Shown piece after piece: positions 16,112 through 24,955 of a stretch of 64,000 nucleotides of DNA. The notes below the pieces were generated by a model. The model ran no database searches. It saw only the letters and a list, made by a program, of their open reading frames with translations, and was not told the DNA's origin. A program made the position numbers and the translations under genes. This DNA is from Rhodocyclaceae bacterium UBA2271. Lineage in GTDB: Bacteria > Pseudomonadota > Gammaproteobacteria > Burkholderiales > Rhodocyclaceae. The stretch spans positions 12,827-76,826 of the forward strand of contig DDXB01000017.1 in NCBI GenBank assembly GCA_002347405.1, written 5' to 3'. Position 1 is the stretch's first letter. Each line of letters opens with the position of its first letter.

Positions 16112-18091
16112 TCATTCGCCCAAGCCCATTTGGATGTAGCCGGTCGGGCAAACATCGCGACAAATATGGCAGCCAATGCATTTGTCGTAGTCGGTGGTCA
16201 CGTAACGTCCCGTGGTCGCCTCGGTTTTCTTGACACGACTGACGGCGGTTTGCGGGCAATACACCACGCAGTTGTCGCACTCGAAGCACAAGCCACAACT
16301 CATGCAGCGCTTGGCTTCGGCAACGACCTGCTTGTCGTCGAGCGGATCAAGCCGCTCAATGAAGTTGCCCAGTGCCGTTTCCTTGTTTAGGTGCGTGATA
16401 TGACGCATGTTGCGCGCGGTGTATTGGAAGTGTCCGAGGAACAGATCCTTATGGGTGATCACATAACGGTCCGACCGGTTGTCATAGTTATGTACCGCCC
16501 CTTTTGATGTGTCGGTGCCACGCAGCGACTCCTTGATTTCCTCGACGGCAATGCCCTTCTCGACATACTTGCGCATCAAGTCGAAAACATGGACATCGAT
16601 TTTGGGACGACGGCCGGCTTCAACACCGCTCATCAGGAACTGGTCAATACCATCAGCAGCAATGGCGCCATGTCCGATAGCGGTAGTCAGCAGATGCGGC
16701 CGTAGAACGTCACCACCAGCATAGACGCCGGGCTTGCCCTGCACCTGATAGCTACGGTCCGCATTCACACCACCTTTGCCATTGCTGAAAACCTCAAGGC
16801 CGGTCAGGTCGAGCGTCTGGCCGATGGCAGAAACGATCAAATCGGCCGGCAGGTCTTTTTCCGTGCCCTCGAGTTTCTTTATCTCAAGCGCCGAACCAAC
16901 CATCTTTGCCTCGCACTGGCACACACGCAAAGCAGTGGCACGTCCATCGGCACCCTTGACGACCGAAACCGGCATCCAGCCACCCATGATGTCGATACCT
17001 TCAGACTGGGCGTGTTCAAGTTCACCTTTGCTGGCCAGCATCTTGTCGATCGGGAAAACCGAGGTCAGGACCACATCGGCACCCTTGCGCATCGAAATAT
17101 CGGCGACATCCTGCGCCAGTTGGCCGGCAATCGCAGCTTCAAAGTCTGTCGGTTTGGCGTTTTCGATATGGCCGAGACGACGCGCGACAGTCGCGACGTC
17201 CATCGACGTATCACCACCACCGACTACGACGACATTGCGGCCCACAGCCTTCAGGCGCCCGTCGTTGTAGGCCTTGAGGAATGCAGTGGCAGTTACGACG
17301 TTGGGAGTATTCTCGGCGCCTTCGGCAGGCAGGGCGCGGCCACCTTGAGCACCCAAGCCAAGGAATACGGCATCGAAATCCTTGTTAACCTGTTCCAGGC
17401 TGATATCGACACCAACCTTGGTCTTCAGCTTCACCTCAACGCCCAGATTGATGATGCGCTGAATTTCGGCATCGAGAACATTGCGTGGCGTACGATAACC
17501 TGGGATGCCATAACGCATCATGCCACCGAGATGTTCATGGTCGTCAAAGATCGTGACGCTGTGGCCCTTGAGAGCGAGTTGATACGCTACCGACAATCCA
17601 GCCGGGCCACCGCCAAGCACTGCAACCTTCTTGCCAGTGAGTTTGGCGGGCTTGATGAATTGCAGGTTGTTCTTGATCGCATACTCGCCGAGGAAATGCT
17701 CGACGGAATTGATGCCGACGTGGTCTTCAACCATATTCCGGTTGCAGCCAGTCTCACACGGAGCCGGGCAGACCCGACCCATGACGGCTGGCAACGGGTT
17801 GGCCTCGGTAAGACGGCGCCAAGCGTATTCTTCCATCGGCATGACCGGCTTGCCATCAGCGCCAACCGGCGGCTTCTCGACACCGCGCACAATGTTCAGA
17901 TAACCGCGGATATCCTCGCCGGAGGGGCAGGATCCCTGACAAGGGGGGGTGGACTGTACATAGGTCGGACACTTGTAAGACCAACTGGCCTGAAAGATCT
18001 TGTCCTGCATGCGCTTGTACTCTGTCGAATCGCCTTCCTTGTATTTGCGGAAGGTCAATTTTTCGGTCTGAATTTCAGTGGTCGCTGACAT
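16112..18091 (-). CDS. dsrL: DsrL, iron-sulfur flavoprotein NAD(P)H oxidoreductase
   Basis: A 659-residue protein related to the small subunit of glutamate synthase. It has an N-terminal cysteine-rich region (CQGSCPSGEDIRGYL, VCPAPCETGCNRNMV). An FAD fold is at about 150 (VAVLGGGPAGLSVAYQLA) and an NAD(P)H fold at about 290 (VVVVGGGDTSMDVATVARR). A C-terminal ferredoxin domain has CMSCGLCFECDNC and CIGCHICRDVCPTGY. DsrL interacts with DsrAB and takes electrons released during sulfur oxidation. Its presence is the usual marker of the oxidative type of the pathway. Confidence 0.95.
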   Translation of the reverse strand: MSATTEIQTEKLTFRKYKEGDSTEYKRMQDKIFQASWSYKCPTYVQSTPPCQGSCPSGEDIRGYLNIVRGVEKPPVGADGKPVMPMEEYAWRRLTEANPLPAVMGRVCPAPCETGCNRNMVEDHVGINSVEHFLGEYAIKNNLQFIKPAKLTGKKVAVLGGGPAGLSVAYQLALKGHSVTIFDDHEHLGGMMRYGIPGYRTPRNVLDAEIQRIINLGVEVKLKTKVGVDISLEQVNKDFDAVFLGLGAQGGRALPAEGAENTPNVVTATAFLKAYNDGRLKAVGRNVVVVGGGDTSMDVATVARRLGHIENAKPTDFEAAIAGQLAQDVADISMRKGADVVLTSVFPIDKMLASKGELEHAQSEGIDIMGGWMPVSVVKGADGRATALRVCQCEAKMVGSALEIKKLEGTEKDLPADLIVSAIGQTLDLTGLEVFSNGKGGVNADRSYQVQGKPGVYAGGDVLRPHLLTTAIGHGAIAADGIDQFLMSGVEAGRRPKIDVHVFDLMRKYVEKGIAVEEIKESLRGTDTSKGAVHNYDNRSDRYVITHKDLFLGHFQYTARNMRHITHLNKETALGNFIERLDPLDDKQVVAEAKRCMSCGLCFECDNCVVYCPQTAVSRVKKTEATTGRYVTTDYDKCIGCHICRDVCPTGYIQMGLGE

Positions 18092-18134
18092 TGTCGTCTC
18101 CGTAGTAATCGTTGTTTATTTATGTGTGCGCGGG

Positions 18135-19667
18135 TTACTGCTCATCGCCAAGGCGAATGGCCGTACTGACCAACTGGTGAACACCGCCCACCAGCCGCAT
18201 ATCAAAGCCGTAATAGGGAAGCACTTTGCTGAATTGGGCTTTGCAGATTGCGCAGATGGTCGCCATGAAGTTCACCCCCTGGCCGTCGGCGACCTGCTTC
18301 AAGGCCTCCATGCGGGGAAAGGCGCCTTTGACGCGTAATTCAATCAAGTCATCGGTGAGCACGCCGCCGCCGCCACCACAGCAAAAGGTGCTCTCGCAAA
18401 TGGTGTCTGGTGCCATATCGACGTAGTTATTTGCCACCGCTTTGATGACATTGCGCGGAATCTCGAACTGCCCGCCCGGGTAATTGCCCATCCGCGAGGC
18501 GCGCGCTACGTTGCACGAGTCGTGGAAGGTAATGATGCGGTGATCGTTTTTTTCCTTGTCGAACTTCAAGCGCCCCTGCTGAATCAGGTCCCAGGTGAAT
18601 TCGCAGATATGCGAAGGCTGCATATGACGCGGGTCAAGCTGGTTCTGCAGTTCGATGGCAAACGGATCCTTGGCGCCGGCGCCCAGGCCGGAAAGGGTAT
18701 TCCAGAAAGCGTAGGCGACGCGCCAGGCATGGCCACACTCGCCAACGACGATACGCTTGACGCCGAGTTCCAGCGCAGCTTTTCGAACGCGCAGGGCAAC
18801 CTCGCGCATATGCTCGTAACTGCCGTTGAAGAGGCCAAAGTTGCCCGCTTCAGAAGCGTAGGAAGACAGCGTCCAGGAAATACCGGCGGCGTGAAATACC
18901 TTGCCGTAGCCAATCAGACTCTCGATGTGCGGTTCGGCGAAAAAATCCGCGGAAGGCGTGACCAGCAGGACTTCAGCACCCTTGACGTTGAGCGGATATT
19001 TGACATCGACACCGGTATCATCCTTGACATCCTCTTCAAGGCCTTCAAGGGTATTTTCAAGCGCCGGACCGGGAAGGCCGAGGTTGTTACCGATCTTGTT
19101 GAGCTTGAGAATAATTTCGTTGGAATATTTCTGCCCATAGCCGACCGAGTCCATGATGTGGCGTGCCGCCATGGTGACTTCTGCGGTGTCAATCCCATAC
19201 GGGCAGAACACGGAGCAACGGCGGCATTCCGAGCATTGCCAGAAATAGGAGAACCACTCGTCGAGGACCTCCTTGGTCAGATCGCGGGCGCCAACGAGAC
19301 TCGGAAACAGCTTTCCAGGCAAGGTGAAATAGCGCCGATAAACACTTCTCATCAGGTCCTGACGCGCCACCGGCATGTTCTTGGGGTCGCCCGTGCTGAT
19401 GAAATAATGGCACTTGTCGGTACATGCGCCGCAATGCACGCATGAATCCATGAAGACCTTCAGCGAGCGGTACTTACCCAGCAACTCGCCAAATTTCTCG
19501 ATGGCCTTTTCTTCCCAGTTATCGACAAGCTGACCTGGGAAACCCATTTCCGCCTGGATCTTCTCGTTGGCGACATACGGCTTGGAGTGCGCCATCGCGC
19601 CCGGAACGAGCGCCGGGATCGTCGGAAATTCGCGGTACTCTGGAATCTTGAATGCTTGATCAGCCAT
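18135..19667 (-). CDS. dsrK: DsrK, HdrD-like iron-sulfur subunit
   Basis: A 510-residue protein with two [4Fe-4S] motifs in its N-terminal half (CVHCGACTDKCHYF, CSECRRCSVFCPYGID). A C-terminal catalytic CCG segment (ESTFCCGGGGGVL) is related to heterodisulfide reductase HdrD. DsrK is the cytoplasmic subunit that exchanges electrons with the DsrC trisulfide/thiol and passes them to DsrM. The start at 19667 gives MADQAFKIPEYREF, the usual DsrK beginning; dsrM ends 1 bp upstream. Confidence 0.95.
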   Translation of the reverse strand: MADQAFKIPEYREFPTIPALVPGAMAHSKPYVANEKIQAEMGFPGQLVDNWEEKAIEKFGELLGKYRSLKVFMDSCVHCGACTDKCHYFISTGDPKNMPVARQDLMRSVYRRYFTLPGKLFPSLVGARDLTKEVLDEWFSYFWQCSECRRCSVFCPYGIDTAEVTMAARHIMDSVGYGQKYSNEIILKLNKIGNNLGLPGPALENTLEGLEEDVKDDTGVDVKYPLNVKGAEVLLVTPSADFFAEPHIESLIGYGKVFHAAGISWTLSSYASEAGNFGLFNGSYEHMREVALRVRKAALELGVKRIVVGECGHAWRVAYAFWNTLSGLGAGAKDPFAIELQNQLDPRHMQPSHICEFTWDLIQQGRLKFDKEKNDHRIITFHDSCNVARASRMGNYPGGQFEIPRNVIKAVANNYVDMAPDTICESTFCCGGGGGVLTDDLIELRVKGAFPRMEALKQVADGQGVNFMATICAICKAQFSKVLPYYGFDMRLVGGVHQLVSTAIRLGDEQ

Positions 19668-19668
19668 G

Positions 19669-20391
19669 TCAATTCTTCTCGATCTGGGCGGCCCACGGTG
19701 CCAGATGGCGAACTTCCCGTGGATTGTCTGCCTGGTTGCGGGTCGGGCTGAAAAATACGCCTGGTGCATGCAGCAACTTGCTGAAGGGGAAAATGATCAT
19801 CAGCAAGGCAACTAGCAGCAAATGGACATACAGACCGATATGCGACGGCAATGGCTGAATGTCGAACATCATGAGCCCCAAGAAGAAGACTTTGACGGCC
19901 GTAATGTCGGTATGCATGAAAAACTTGATGCCCAGACCGGACAATGCAATCAGGAGCAGCAGGACCAGCATCAGGTGATCGGAAGGTGTCGAAATGTAGC
20001 GGATGCGCTCAACCAGGATGCGCCGCACCCAAAGCCCGGCAAGCCCGGCCGCCATGGCAAATCCGGCGTAGAGGCCAAACGGCTGAAGTATGACAACCCA
20101 GTTCCAGACCGGCTCGGTAAAGTAACGCAAATGACGGATCAGTACCAGCAGGAGGGCCATGTGGAACAGCCAGCCGAACAGCCAGATCCACAAATTACTC
20201 TTGAAGAGGCTTTCAAAAAAGACCACTTCCCGAGCCATCCGAAGTGCTACGCCACCCTTGGTAGTCGGCGCGGGTGTCGTCGGAATCGACAGAGGCGCGG
20301 GTGTGCGTGCGAAATCGTAGATCTTGTAGGCTACACCTGCGACGAAAATCACGAAGGCGAGGTAAAACAGGATCGCGAGGAACATTGTCAT
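19669..20391 (-). CDS. dsrM: DsrM, cytochrome b membrane subunit
   Basis: A 240-residue NarI-like integral membrane cytochrome b with five to six hydrophobic segments and conserved histidines in helices (WLFHMALLLVLIRHLRYF, PSDHLMLVLLLLIALSG, SHIGLYVHLLLVALLMIIF). It connects DsrK to the quinone pool. I use the ATG at 20391 just before the first helix. A 155-bp gap with a stem-loop separates it from dsrC upstream. Confidence 0.92.
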   Translation of the reverse strand: MTMFLAILFYLAFVIFVAGVAYKIYDFARTPAPLSIPTTPAPTTKGGVALRMAREVVFFESLFKSNLWIWLFGWLFHMALLLVLIRHLRYFTEPVWNWVVILQPFGLYAGFAMAAGLAGLWVRRILVERIRYISTPSDHLMLVLLLLIALSGLGIKFFMHTDITAVKVFFLGLMMFDIQPLPSHIGLYVHLLLVALLMIIFPFSKLLHAPGVFFSPTRNQADNPREVRHLAPWAAQIEKN

Positions 20392-20503
20392 TGGTAGTGC
20401 ACCACGGCGAATATAGCGATCAAACCCGTGACTTAACCCGGCGCAGAATCCAACCAACTAATTGAAGCTGTGATTCTGGCGCCGTGTCACGTCATTAATT
20501 CCA

Positions 20504-20534
20504 CAGCGGAACTGCTCACTAAGCTGCTCCGCTG
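20504..20534 (-). promoter_or_regulatory. Stem-loop between dsrC and dsrM
   Basis: A 7-bp inverted repeat CAGCGGA/TCCGCTG with a 17-nt loop lies about 12 bp after the dsrC stop codon, in the largest gap inside the dsr operon (20392-20546). There is no T-run, so it is not a clear terminator. A 3'-stabilising or partial-termination role that raises DsrC over DsrMKJOP is possible. Confidence 0.4.
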
Positions 20535-20546
20535 GCCACCGCCTGC

Positions 20547-20879
20547 TTAAACGCAGCCAGTGGGCTTCGGCAGGCCAGCGATCTTGCACGCCTGCTTGGC
20601 CGGGCCATAGGGGAACAGTTCGTAGAGATACTGGCTGTTGCCCTTGTCAGCGCCGAGTTTCTTGCCGATGGCCTTGGTCAGAACGCGCACGGCTGGCGCA
20701 ATCTGGAACTCGGTGTAGTAGTCGCGCAGAAAGTTGATGACTTCCCAGTGCGCATCGGTCAGATTGATGCTCTCCTGCTGGGCGAGGAACTTGCCCACTT
20801 CCTCATTCCAGTCACCAAGTGAAACCAGGTAGCCTTCTTCGTCGGTTTCGTAGGTCTTGCCATTAACTTCGAGTGCCAT
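20547..20879 (-). CDS. dsrC: DsrC, sulfur carrier protein
   Basis: A 110-residue sulfur carrier/co-substrate of DsrAB. The C-terminal arm is complete: CysB in QACKIAGLPK and, ten residues later, the penultimate CysA in PTGCV. Both are needed for the trisulfide chemistry with DsrAB and DsrMK. The N-terminus MALEVNGKTYETDEEGYL is standard. It lies between dsrH and dsrM as in other oxidative dsr operons. A second, divergent DsrC-like gene lies at 25.7 kb. Confidence 0.97.
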   Translation of the reverse strand: MALEVNGKTYETDEEGYLVSLGDWNEEVGKFLAQQESINLTDAHWEVINFLRDYYTEFQIAPAVRVLTKAIGKKLGADKGNSQYLYELFPYGPAKQACKIAGLPKPTGCV

Positions 20880-20909
20880 TTCTTTCTCCTTGAGTAATCT
20901 TTGAGTCTG

Positions 20910-21203
20910 TTAAAGCCACGATTGATTGGTCTTGTTTTCGGCCACAAGATCGACAAAACCAGCGTAGTCGACCTGTATCACACCATCCGTAACGCGATCG
21001 GCAATGCCGCGCGCTTCGATGTCAGGCGTCAGGGCGTAAATCTTGAACTTGCCCAGGGCGGCCTTGACCTTGGACTCTGCCGCTCCGCCCTTGGCGACGG
21101 CATACACGCCATCCTCGATCAGCAGAATCGTCCCTGTGCCTGTTTTGAGCACCGAGTCGAGGGCCGGGCGATCGTACGGCGACTTGTTGATGATATGCAA
21201 CAT
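20910..21203 (-). CDS. dsrH: DsrH, sulfurtransferase subunit
   Basis: A 97-residue DsrE-superfamily protein (MLHIINKSPYDRPALDSVL, then ILLIEDGVYAVAKG), related to TusB. It forms the DsrE2F2H2 hexamer that donates sulfur to DsrC. The start at 21203 follows the family N-terminus. It is 10 bp downstream of dsrF. Confidence 0.94.
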   Translation of the reverse strand: MLHIINKSPYDRPALDSVLKTGTGTILLIEDGVYAVAKGGAAESKVKAALGKFKIYALTPDIEARGIADRVTDGVIQVDYAGFVDLVAENKTNQSWL

Positions 21204-21213
21204 ATATTTTTCC

Positions 21214-21576
21214 TCAGAACGCCAGAACGATGTCCTGCTCTTCCATGCGCTTGCCGATTTCGGCGCGGGAGAGCACTTCAACGGGAATGGTTAGGTCATC
21301 CGCGGTGAGTCCGCGCTCTGTCAGCGACTCCTGATCGACGTAAATTTTGGTGACGTCGTAGTCCTCAAGGGCGCGAAAAGTCTTTTCGAACGCCTTGATT
21401 TCAATGCCTTTGGTTTGATGGCCCTTCTTGATCTGATAGACACCATCATCCAGGAAAGCCATCGAAACGTCCTGCTCGAAAGCAGCGGCGATCAGGACAA
21501 CCTCAAGCGCTTCCCAGCCGTAAATCGTGCCGTAAGGCGCCTTGCGGTTGACGATCATGAATTGTTTTGTGGTCAT
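21214..21576 (-). CDS. dsrF: DsrF, sulfurtransferase subunit
   Basis: A 120-residue TusC-related subunit of DsrEFH (FMIVNRKAPYGTIYGWEALE, then VSMAFLDDGVYQIKKG). It carries no cysteine, consistent with a structural rather than catalytic role in the hexamer. The start at 21576 (MTTKQFMIV) matches the family length. It sits between dsrE and dsrH. Confidence 0.94.
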   Translation of the reverse strand: MTTKQFMIVNRKAPYGTIYGWEALEVVLIAAAFEQDVSMAFLDDGVYQIKKGHQTKGIEIKAFEKTFRALEDYDVTKIYVDQESLTERGLTADDLTIPVEVLSRAEIGKRMEEQDIVLAF

Positions 21577-21589
21577 GCTGTCGTCTCCC

Positions 21590-21982
21590 TTAATCGCCGA
21601 ACACAACGAGACGATCCGCCTGAATGCCCGCCTCGATCAACTGGCCGAGACCAGAGATGCGAAACGGTTCAGCCAGGTTGGTGGCATCCTTGCCATTACG
21701 CTGCATTTCACCGTCATCGACGATGCCGCGACGCTGGGCCGCTGCCACGCAGACCACCATGTCAAGGTTGTTTGCCTTGGCCAACTCGGTCCAGCGCTTG
21801 ACGATATTGCGATCGTCTTGCGGCGGGGTCGTCAGGCGCGTGGCGTTATACACGCCATCATGGTAGAAAAACACCCGAAAAATTTCGTGGCCTTTGGCCA
21901 ACACCGCCTGTGCAAACTGAAAGGCGGTATCGGTGGCCTGGTGCGTGTAGGGCCCTTCGCTGACCAAAATTGCAAACTTCAT
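21590..21982 (-). CDS. dsrE: DsrE, sulfurtransferase catalytic subunit
   Basis: A 130-residue TusD-related protein. The sulfur-binding active-site cysteine lies in VVCVAAAQRRG (about residue 78), which marks this as a functional DsrE of the DsrEFH complex. The beginning MKFAILVSEGPYTHQATDTA is typical. It starts 13 bp downstream of dsrB. Together with DsrF, DsrH and DsrC it forms the sulfur relay feeding DsrAB. Confidence 0.95.
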   Translation of the reverse strand: MKFAILVSEGPYTHQATDTAFQFAQAVLAKGHEIFRVFFYHDGVYNATRLTTPPQDDRNIVKRWTELAKANNLDMVVCVAAAQRRGIVDDGEMQRNGKDATNLAEPFRISGLGQLIEAGIQADRLVVFGD

Positions 21983-21995
21983 CGCCGTGTCATCC

Positions 21996-23069
21996 TCAGA
22001 AACGGATGTGCGCCGAAGCGTTGAGGTTTGCCCGCCCACCACGCCAGTCGTCGATCATGTACTTGGTGAAGGGCAAGCCGGTCTTCTCGAAGAAACGCGG
22101 CCAGCCGATACGATCGATCCAGTCGGCCATGCGCTCCCACGGACGAGCATCTCCCTTGTAGGTCATGAGGATGTTCTTGACGATCGCATTCACTTCCGGC
22201 CAACGCGGGGCGTTGTTCGGCAGGCCAGCAATGACCAACTTGTGGAAGGTCGGCTTCGAGCGGGCGTTGGAGTTTTTGCCGCCAACCCAGATCGCCAGCT
22301 TGGAATGCTCCGGATCGTTGATCTGCATCGGCGGGCAAGGGGGATAGCAGGCGCCGCAGCAGATGCACTTCTTCTCATCAACTTCCAGCGAGGGACGGCC
22401 ATTGACCAGGGCCGGGCGGATCGCCGCGACCGGGCAACGGGCAACCACGGTGGGGCGCTCGCAGACGTTGGCGACTTGCTCGTGATTGATTTTCGGCGGC
22501 TTGGTGTGCTGGATGATGACAGCGATGTCAGCCTGGCCGCCGCAGTTGATCTCGCAACAAGAGGTGGACAAACGCACGCGATTGGGCATCTGTTCATTCT
22601 TGAATTCGTCGTAGAGGGAATCCATCATCGACTTGACCACGCCAGAGGCATCGGTACCCGGAATGTCGCAGTGCAGCCAGCCCTGGGTATGGGAAACCAT
22701 CGACACCGAGGGTCCCGTGCCGCCTACCGGAAAGCCGTTCTTCTCCAGTTCCGCAATCAGCGGGGCCACCTTGGCTTCGGCGGACACGGAAAATTCGATG
22801 TTCGAGCGAATGGTGAAACGAACGAACCCTTCGGCGAACTTATCGGCGATGTCGCAAAGCTTGCGGATGGTGTAGTGATCCATCTGACGTTGGGTGCCGG
22901 CACGCACGGTCCACACCTCGTCACCCGAATGGGAGACATGATGCAGAACGCCGGGACGCGGGCGATCATGGCACTTCCAGTTGCCATAGTTGGCGACGAA
23001 CTTCGGGTGCAAGAACTTCTTGTTGTCGAGGAAACCCTCGACAGGCTTGCGCGCTTGAGCTTGAGTCAT
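21996..23069 (-). CDS. dsrB: Reverse dissimilatory sulfite reductase beta subunit
   Basis: A 357-residue beta subunit of the siroheme sulfite reductase. The siroheme/[4Fe-4S] motif region is present (STSCCEINCGGQADIAV), as is an inserted ferredoxin domain (KKCICCGACYPPCPP). In this operon the enzyme is inferred to run oxidatively (sulfur to sulfite), because dsrL, dsrEFH and dsrJ/O/P of the oxidative type accompany it. It lies 30 bp downstream of dsrA. Confidence 0.96.
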   Translation of the reverse strand: MTQAQARKPVEGFLDNKKFLHPKFVANYGNWKCHDRPRPGVLHHVSHSGDEVWTVRAGTQRQMDHYTIRKLCDIADKFAEGFVRFTIRSNIEFSVSAEAKVAPLIAELEKNGFPVGGTGPSVSMVSHTQGWLHCDIPGTDASGVVKSMMDSLYDEFKNEQMPNRVRLSTSCCEINCGGQADIAVIIQHTKPPKINHEQVANVCERPTVVARCPVAAIRPALVNGRPSLEVDEKKCICCGACYPPCPPMQINDPEHSKLAIWVGGKNSNARSKPTFHKLVIAGLPNNAPRWPEVNAIVKNILMTYKGDARPWERMADWIDRIGWPRFFEKTGLPFTKYMIDDWRGGRANLNASAHIRF

Positions 23070-23099
23070 TTGTGTTTGTCTCCGTCTTCGCTATTGTGA

Positions 23100-24395
23100 T
23101 CAGGCTGCCGCTTTTTTGGCGTTCATGCGCGCCACTTCTTCGTCCCAGTCGCCGGTATTGACATAGGGGTTCGAGCGCGGGCTGGATACCATGTTGGCGT
23201 CAACCTCAAGGCCGATACCTTCAAGGAAGTTGGCGAGGCCGATCCGCTCGATCATTTCACCGGTACGCTCGTGCTCCAGGGCGTTTTCGGCGAAAAAGTC
23301 GATGACGGTCTGAGCCAGATCAACGAGCTTCTCGTGGTCTTCGTCAGTATCCAGCTTCATGAAGGGCACTACCAGTGTGCCCATCAGGGCGCCGATCTTG
23401 AGGTGGCTCTTGCCGCCGATCAGGATCGCGGTGCCCTTGTCCTTGCCAGCGGCCAGCGCGCCGGTCATGACGTTGATGCAGTGCATGCAGCGCACGCAGC
23501 TCTTGTTGTCGATCTCCAGGGCCTGGGTGTCGCTGACCTTGACGGCGGTGATGTGCGCATCCTTGCTGACAGAACCGGCATCCTTGAGCTGGATGGCGCG
23601 ACTCGGGCACAGGTTGATGACGTCATTCACCAGTTCATTCACGCCATGCTTGGCGAACCAGGCGCGCGCCATCGTTTCGTCGCTGCGCATGTTGTCGCGC
23701 CAGGTACCGATGATGGCCATGTCGGAACGCTGGATGGCGTTCATGCAGTCGTTCGCGCAGCCGGAAATCTTGAACTTGAACTTGTAGGGCAGCGCCGGGC
23801 GATGGATGTCGTCGAGGAAGCGGTTGGTTACGTTGAAATTGACCTTCGCCTCGTCGAAGCAGGACTGCTCGCAACGCGCCGCGCCAACGCAGGACATGAC
23901 GGTGCGCACGGACGGGCCGGCACCACCCATGTCAAAGCCCATCTTGTTGAGCTCGTCCCAGGCCGGTTGCACGTTCTCGCTGGTGCAGCCTTGCATCATG
24001 ATGTCGCCGGTCTGGCCGTGCATGGCAATCAGGCCGGAACCGAACTTTTCCCAGATGTCGCAGAACTGACGCAGGGTGTTGGTATCGTAGTGCATGCCCG
24101 CCGGCGGCATGATGCGAATCGTGTGGAACTCGGCGGCATCCTTGAAGGTCGCTTCGCCCTTTTCGTTTTTGATTTCGGTGAAGCGGGGGATCACGCCACC
24201 GCCGTAACCGATTACGCCTACCGTACCGCCCTTCCAGTAGCCTTTGCGGGTTTTGTACGAATGCTCGAGGTGACCGAGCACATCGACGACGTAATCCTTG
24301 TCCTTGGCGAGACGCTTCAAACCCGTAACAAAACTCGGCCAGGGACCTTTTTCGAGTTCGTCAAGTAAGGGGGTTGCATAGGGCTGCTTGGCCAT
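23100..24395 (-). CDS. dsrA: Reverse dissimilatory sulfite reductase alpha subunit
   Basis: A 431-residue alpha subunit. Cluster ligands are in CVGAARC (C-x5-C) and GCANDC (C-x3-C), and a ferredoxin insertion has CVRCMHCINV. It is the first gene of the dsr operon. The start at 24395 (MAKQPYATPLLDELEKGP) is fixed by a strong AAGGAG ribosome-binding site 6-7 bp upstream. The longer upstream frame reads into the promoter region. Confidence 0.97.
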   Translation of the reverse strand: MAKQPYATPLLDELEKGPWPSFVTGLKRLAKDKDYVVDVLGHLEHSYKTRKGYWKGGTVGVIGYGGGVIPRFTEIKNEKGEATFKDAAEFHTIRIMPPAGMHYDTNTLRQFCDIWEKFGSGLIAMHGQTGDIMMQGCTSENVQPAWDELNKMGFDMGGAGPSVRTVMSCVGAARCEQSCFDEAKVNFNVTNRFLDDIHRPALPYKFKFKISGCANDCMNAIQRSDMAIIGTWRDNMRSDETMARAWFAKHGVNELVNDVINLCPSRAIQLKDAGSVSKDAHITAVKVSDTQALEIDNKSCVRCMHCINVMTGALAAGKDKGTAILIGGKSHLKIGALMGTLVVPFMKLDTDEDHEKLVDLAQTVIDFFAENALEHERTGEMIERIGLANFLEGIGLEVDANMVSSPRSNPYVNTGDWDEEVARMNAKKAAA

Positions 24396-24515
24396 GTTGT
24401 CTCCTTTAATTATTTGTGGCTGTTGGGGAACCGGTAGCGTGGCGTGCAACCAGATCCGTATTGCAGAGCATTGTCTGATCGATCCGTTCTGGACGCCATA
24501 CTTCCGGAGGGTAGA

Positions 24516-24560
24516 TTAACCCTTTTAGATGGGTTAAGTGAACCTACCCGGATGGGTTAG
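24516..24560. promoter_or_regulatory. Paired dyad, candidate operator between dsrA and the divergent cluster
   Basis: Within the non-coding dsrA upstream region (24396-24718) there is a perfect inverted repeat TTAACCC-N8-GGGTTAA (24516-24537). A second, imperfect one, CTACCC-N4-GGGTTAG, lies at 24544-24560. The two centres are about 25 bp apart and both right halves contain GATGGGTTA. The spacing and position suit a regulator controlling both divergent transcripts. No known regulator binding site was recognised. Confidence 0.5.
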
Positions 24561-24718
24561 ATTTCCTCACTCCCACCAGGGAATGGTCACCTGCACCTTG
24601 CGATGCGATAGTCCATCCCCATATGCCTGCAAGTAGTTCTACCCGGGGCTTCTGGCAATCATTTGCCGGCTGCCAGACGCTTAACTGCCGCTTCAACTAC
24701 CCTGTAGACCATAACATT

Positions 24719-24955
24719 GTGACTGACAAGATTACCAGCCTGGACAAATTTCGTGTGCCCATCGGCAATCAGGAGATCGAACTGCAGCAGTTCGAATTCG
24801 AGGCGGGCGGCATGCCAATGTTGCGCTTGCGCATCCGTGAGCACAAGCGTTTCACGATCTTCGATATCGACCCGGTGACGGCTGGACGGTGGGGTGAGGT
24901 CATGGCCACCTGGTCGAAACAGCAGTTGAATAATGAAGGAACGGAAGAAGCTTAA
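24719..24955 (+). CDS. Small conserved-looking protein of unknown function
   Basis: A 78-residue protein if it starts at the GTG at 24719; a 110-residue version starting at the ATG at 24623 is possible, but its extra residues look non-coding. Features are DKFRVPIGNQEIELQQFEFE, MPMLRLRIREHKRFTIFDID and a Trp-containing end (RWGEVMATWSKQQ). No domain was recognised. Its stop codon overlaps the start of the Cas6-like gene (TAATG), so the two are probably translationally coupled and may work together. Confidence 0.65.
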   Translation: MTDKITSLDKFRVPIGNQEIELQQFEFEAGGMPMLRLRIREHKRFTIFDIDPVTAGRWGEVMATWSKQQLNNEGTEEA

